From Chloroflexota bacterium (GTDB lineage Bacteria; Chloroflexota; UBA4733), in assembly GCA_025449435.1 (NCBI GenBank), contig JANWJO010000242.1, forward strand, positions 1 to 6,756: a stretch of 6,756 bases of DNA, read 5' to 3'. The translations under genes were made by a program, and so were the position numbers. Shown here one piece after another: positions 5,006-6,756 of the stretch. Below the pieces are notes generated by a model that did no database searches, had not been told where the DNA came from, and saw only the letters and a list, made by a program, of their open reading frames with translations. The stretch's first letter is position 1; each line of letters starts with the position of its first letter.

Positions 5006-5040
5006 AGCCGGGGCGCTTTCAAGAAGGGTTGTGCACTGCG

Positions 5041-5937
5041 ATGTCCGCCTATCACCTAGGAATTTGCTCCTTTAGCTTGCACCGTGACTTGGGCCCGATC
5101 CGCATGAGCCGCCGCAACGAACAGGGCGTCAAGGTGGCAGGGAATTGGGACCAACCACAAACCATTCAACTGCTCGACCTACCTAAGGCAGCACACGACC
5201 GTCTCGGGGTGGAAGGCATGGAAATCTGCCAGTTCAATATCCCCAGCACCGATCCGGCCTACCTGGCCCAACTCAAAAGCGCTATCACCGCGGCCGGCAC
5301 CCACGCCACCAATATGCCTATCGATGTGGGCAACATTTCCGTGGCCAACGACCAATATCGTGAGGACGATCTCCGCGAGATCGAGTCCTGGATCGACATC
5401 GCCGCGGGGCTGGGCTGCACCATGGTGCGCGTCAACGCCAGTGCGCCCATGTCCAAAGAGCCGCTCGGCCCGCTGGACGTAACGATTGCTTCCTACCGCC
5501 GCCTGGCAGGCTATGCCGCACAGCGCGGCCTCACCATGCTGGTCGAGAACCACGGCGGCATTACCGAAGACCCGCAAGTGATCCTGGAAATCCTCAAGGG
5601 CGTGGGGATCGACAAGATCAAGGCATGCGTCGACGTTGGCAACTTCCCACCGGTGATGGGCGCGCAGATGCGCGGACTCAAGCCGGGAGAATACGACCCG
5701 ACGCCACTGTACGACGCCGTGGCGGCCATCGCTCCCTATGCCGGCATCCTGCACGCCAAGACCATGTCATTTGACGAGCAAGGTAATCATCTGGGATGGG
5801 ATGTCGTACGCGCCTTGCGCATTGTGCGCGATGCCGGCTTCCACGGCGATGTCTCAATCGAGTACGGCGGAGGCGTCGATGCCTGGGACGCCTGCCTCAA
5901 GACCAAAGCCCTCATAGAGCAGGCTTACAGCGCCTAA
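5041..5937 (+). CDS. Sugar phosphate isomerase/epimerase, xylose-isomerase-like TIM barrel
   Basis: The 298-residue protein begins LGICSFSLHRDLG, typical of the first strand of the AP-endonuclease-2/xylose-isomerase-like barrel. The four expected metal ligands are in order at strand ends: Glu169 in LVENHGG, Asp198 in CVDVGN, His238 in LHAKTM and Glu274 in SIEYGG. His171 is probably also in the active site. Family members isomerise or epimerise sugars, keto-sugars or inositol derivatives in the cytoplasm with a divalent metal. Length is normal and no key residue is missing. The ATG at 5041 is preferred; the frame is open back to a GTG at 4972, but that part overlaps the promoter and dyad and is not family-like. 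GAAGGG lies 12 nt upstream, longer than ideal. The Gfo/Idh gene follows after 28 bp. Substrate is unknown. Confidence 0.88.
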   Translation: MSAYHLGICSFSLHRDLGPIRMSRRNEQGVKVAGNWDQPQTIQLLDLPKAAHDRLGVEGMEICQFNIPSTDPAYLAQLKSAITAAGTHATNMPIDVGNISVANDQYREDDLREIESWIDIAAGLGCTMVRVNASAPMSKEPLGPLDVTIASYRRLAGYAAQRGLTMLVENHGGITEDPQVILEILKGVGIDKIKACVDVGNFPPVMGAQMRGLKPGEYDPTPLYDAVAAIAPYAGILHAKTMSFDEQGNHLGWDVVRALRIVRDAGFHGDVSIEYGGGVDAWDACLKTKALIEQAYSA

Positions 5938-5951
5938 CCTCGCAACCACCG

Positions 5952-5957
5952 AAAGGA
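5952..5957 (+). promoter_or_regulatory. Ribosome binding site of the Gfo/Idh gene
   Basis: AAAGGA lies 8 nt before the GTG at 5966 and supports that start within the short operon gap. Confidence 0.65.
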
Positions 5958-5965
5958 TCACAACC

Positions 5966-6756
5966 GTGCCGGAAACGGCGTACCAGGTCGGCATCATCGG
6001 GTGTGGGCGGATTCCTCAACGTGGTCCAGACGGGACCGTGCGCGGTGCGGGCATCGCCGAGAGCCACGCACGCGCCTACGAAGCGTTTGGCACCACGCGC
6101 ATTGTGGCCGCCGCCGATATCAGTACTGCTAACCTCTCCAGCTTTCGTGAGCGGCACGACGTACCCAACGGCTATCTGGACTTCCGGGAAATGCTGCGGT
6201 CGGAGCGCCTCGACATCGTGAGCGTGGGTACCGGGGTGGGGATGCACGCCGAGGTTGCTGTCGCGGCAGCGGCAGCCAAGCCGCGTGCCATCCTGTGCGA
6301 AAAGCCGTTCGCACTCACACTGCCCGACGCTGATGCCGTGATAGCGGCGTGCCGGGAGCACGGCGTCACCCTGGCAGTTAACCATCAGCGCCGATTTGGC
6401 CTACCATTTAAGAAGGCCAAGCAACTGCTCAAGGATGGCGTCATCGGCGAGTTGCTGCGCTTCGAGGGCCACGTGTCCAGTGGCAACCTGCTGGACTGGG
6501 GAACGCACTGGTTCGACATGGGCTTCTTTTACCGCGATCAGTTGCCGGCTGTCTGGGCGATGGCGTCGGCAGAGCGGCATACCAACCGGTCACTGTTCGG
6601 AGTGGAGGTCGAAGACCACGGCATCGCGCATTTCGAGTGGGAAGACGGCGTGCGTGGCGTGGTGGAAGTCGGCTTGCCAGTCAAGGGACAGCCCGCCAAT
6701 CGCTTGATCGGCAGCGAGGGCATCATCGAAGTTGGCGTGCCCAATGGGCCAAGCGT
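5966..6756 (+). CDS. Gfo/Idh/MocA family NAD(P)-dependent oxidoreductase, 3' end beyond the window
   Basis: 263 codons are present, about two thirds to three quarters of a normal member. The N-terminal Rossmann fold starts with VGIIGCGRI (8-16), the dinucleotide-binding glycine turn, and VAAADIS (47-53) ends strand 2 with the acidic residue that usually contacts the cofactor ribose. CEKPF (111-115) supplies catalytic Lys113. The second domain shows DWGTHWFDM (177-185) with Asp177 and His181, the usual substrate and proton-transfer region. Between the glycine turn and SHARAY lies an extra loop of about a dozen residues (PQRGPDGTVRGAG). These enzymes oxidise a sugar or cyclitol hydroxyl, or reduce the ketone. 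Lying 28 bp after the isomerase, it probably acts in the same pathway as in IolE/IolG-like pairings, but the substrate is open. Confidence 0.9.
   Translation, partial: MPETAYQVGIIGCGRIPQRGPDGTVRGAGIAESHARAYEAFGTTRIVAAADISTANLSSFRERHDVPNGYLDFREMLRSERLDIVSVGTGVGMHAEVAVAAAAAKPRAILCEKPFALTLPDADAVIAACREHGVTLAVNHQRRFGLPFKKAKQLLKDGVIGELLRFEGHVSSGNLLDWGTHWFDMGFFYRDQLPAVWAMASAERHTNRSLFGVEVEDHGIAHFEWEDGVRGVVEVGLPVKGQPANRLIGSEGIIEVGVPNGPS

Noticed and set aside
4949..5017. AGCGCCC/GGGCGCT inverted repeat as a terminator or riboswitch
   Set aside because: The 7-bp arms enclose about 55 nt containing a promoter and dyad. There is no T-run and no conserved aptamer pattern that I recognise.
4995..5071. Short open frame starting at ATG 4995, near the predicted transcript start, ending at a TAG in the isomerase gene
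   Set aside because: A leaderless upstream ORF of about 25 codons is possible, but it has no ribosome site and no independent support, and the ATG lies inside the dyad.
5179..5754. Minus-strand frame of 191 codons, rich in His and Asp
   Set aside because: It is antisense to the TIM-barrel gene, whose four metal ligands are clear. The composition reflects the complement of that gene.
5912..6385. Minus-strand frame of 157 codons
   Set aside because: It is antisense to the Gfo/Idh gene and has no recognisable domain or supported start.

Overview
The window is GC-rich bacterial DNA with densely packed genes on both strands and many GTG starts. The gene mix fits Chloroflexota: an APH-fold kinase, a DMT transporter, a DUF4395-thioredoxin pair, and a xylose-isomerase-like TIM barrel next to a Gfo/Idh/MocA oxidoreductase. 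Actinobacteria cannot be excluded. This placement is an inference from gene types and base composition, not from a marker gene.

Layout. Positions 1-503 (minus) hold the 5' part of a sensor protein with a degenerate receiver domain, a coiled coil and a histidine-kinase H-box; it runs off the left edge. An intergenic stretch (504-646) with dyads and short repeats separates it from a complete APH/choline-kinase-like phosphotransferase (647-1804, minus). Only 17 bp further on, a divergent ten-helix DMT/EamA transporter starts (1822-2682, plus). It converges on a small four-helix membrane protein of unknown function (2704-3060, minus). Divergent from that is a C39-like papain-fold protein (3205-3885, plus). 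After a hairpin region comes a clear promoter for a two-gene unit: a DUF4395 membrane protein (4012-4449) and a membrane-anchored thioredoxin (4474-4941). The last unit has its own extended -10 and a strong 21-bp dyad. It encodes a sugar isomerase/epimerase (5041-5937) and a Gfo/Idh/MocA dehydrogenase (5966 to the right edge).

How the genes work together. The isomerase and dehydrogenase probably form a sugar or cyclitol oxidation-isomerisation operon controlled by a repressor at the dyad. The DUF4395 and thioredoxin proteins each carry a CxxC motif, and the positive-inside rule puts both on the cytoplasmic face, so they could form a membrane thiol relay. The kinase and transporter are divergent and share a very compact start region. 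I see no tRNA, rRNA, CRISPR array, insertion sequence or phage gene. No clearly new multi-gene defence or mobile system is visible. The most notable items are the overlapping divergent start region, the redox pair, the 21-bp dyad and the degenerate receiver-kinase.
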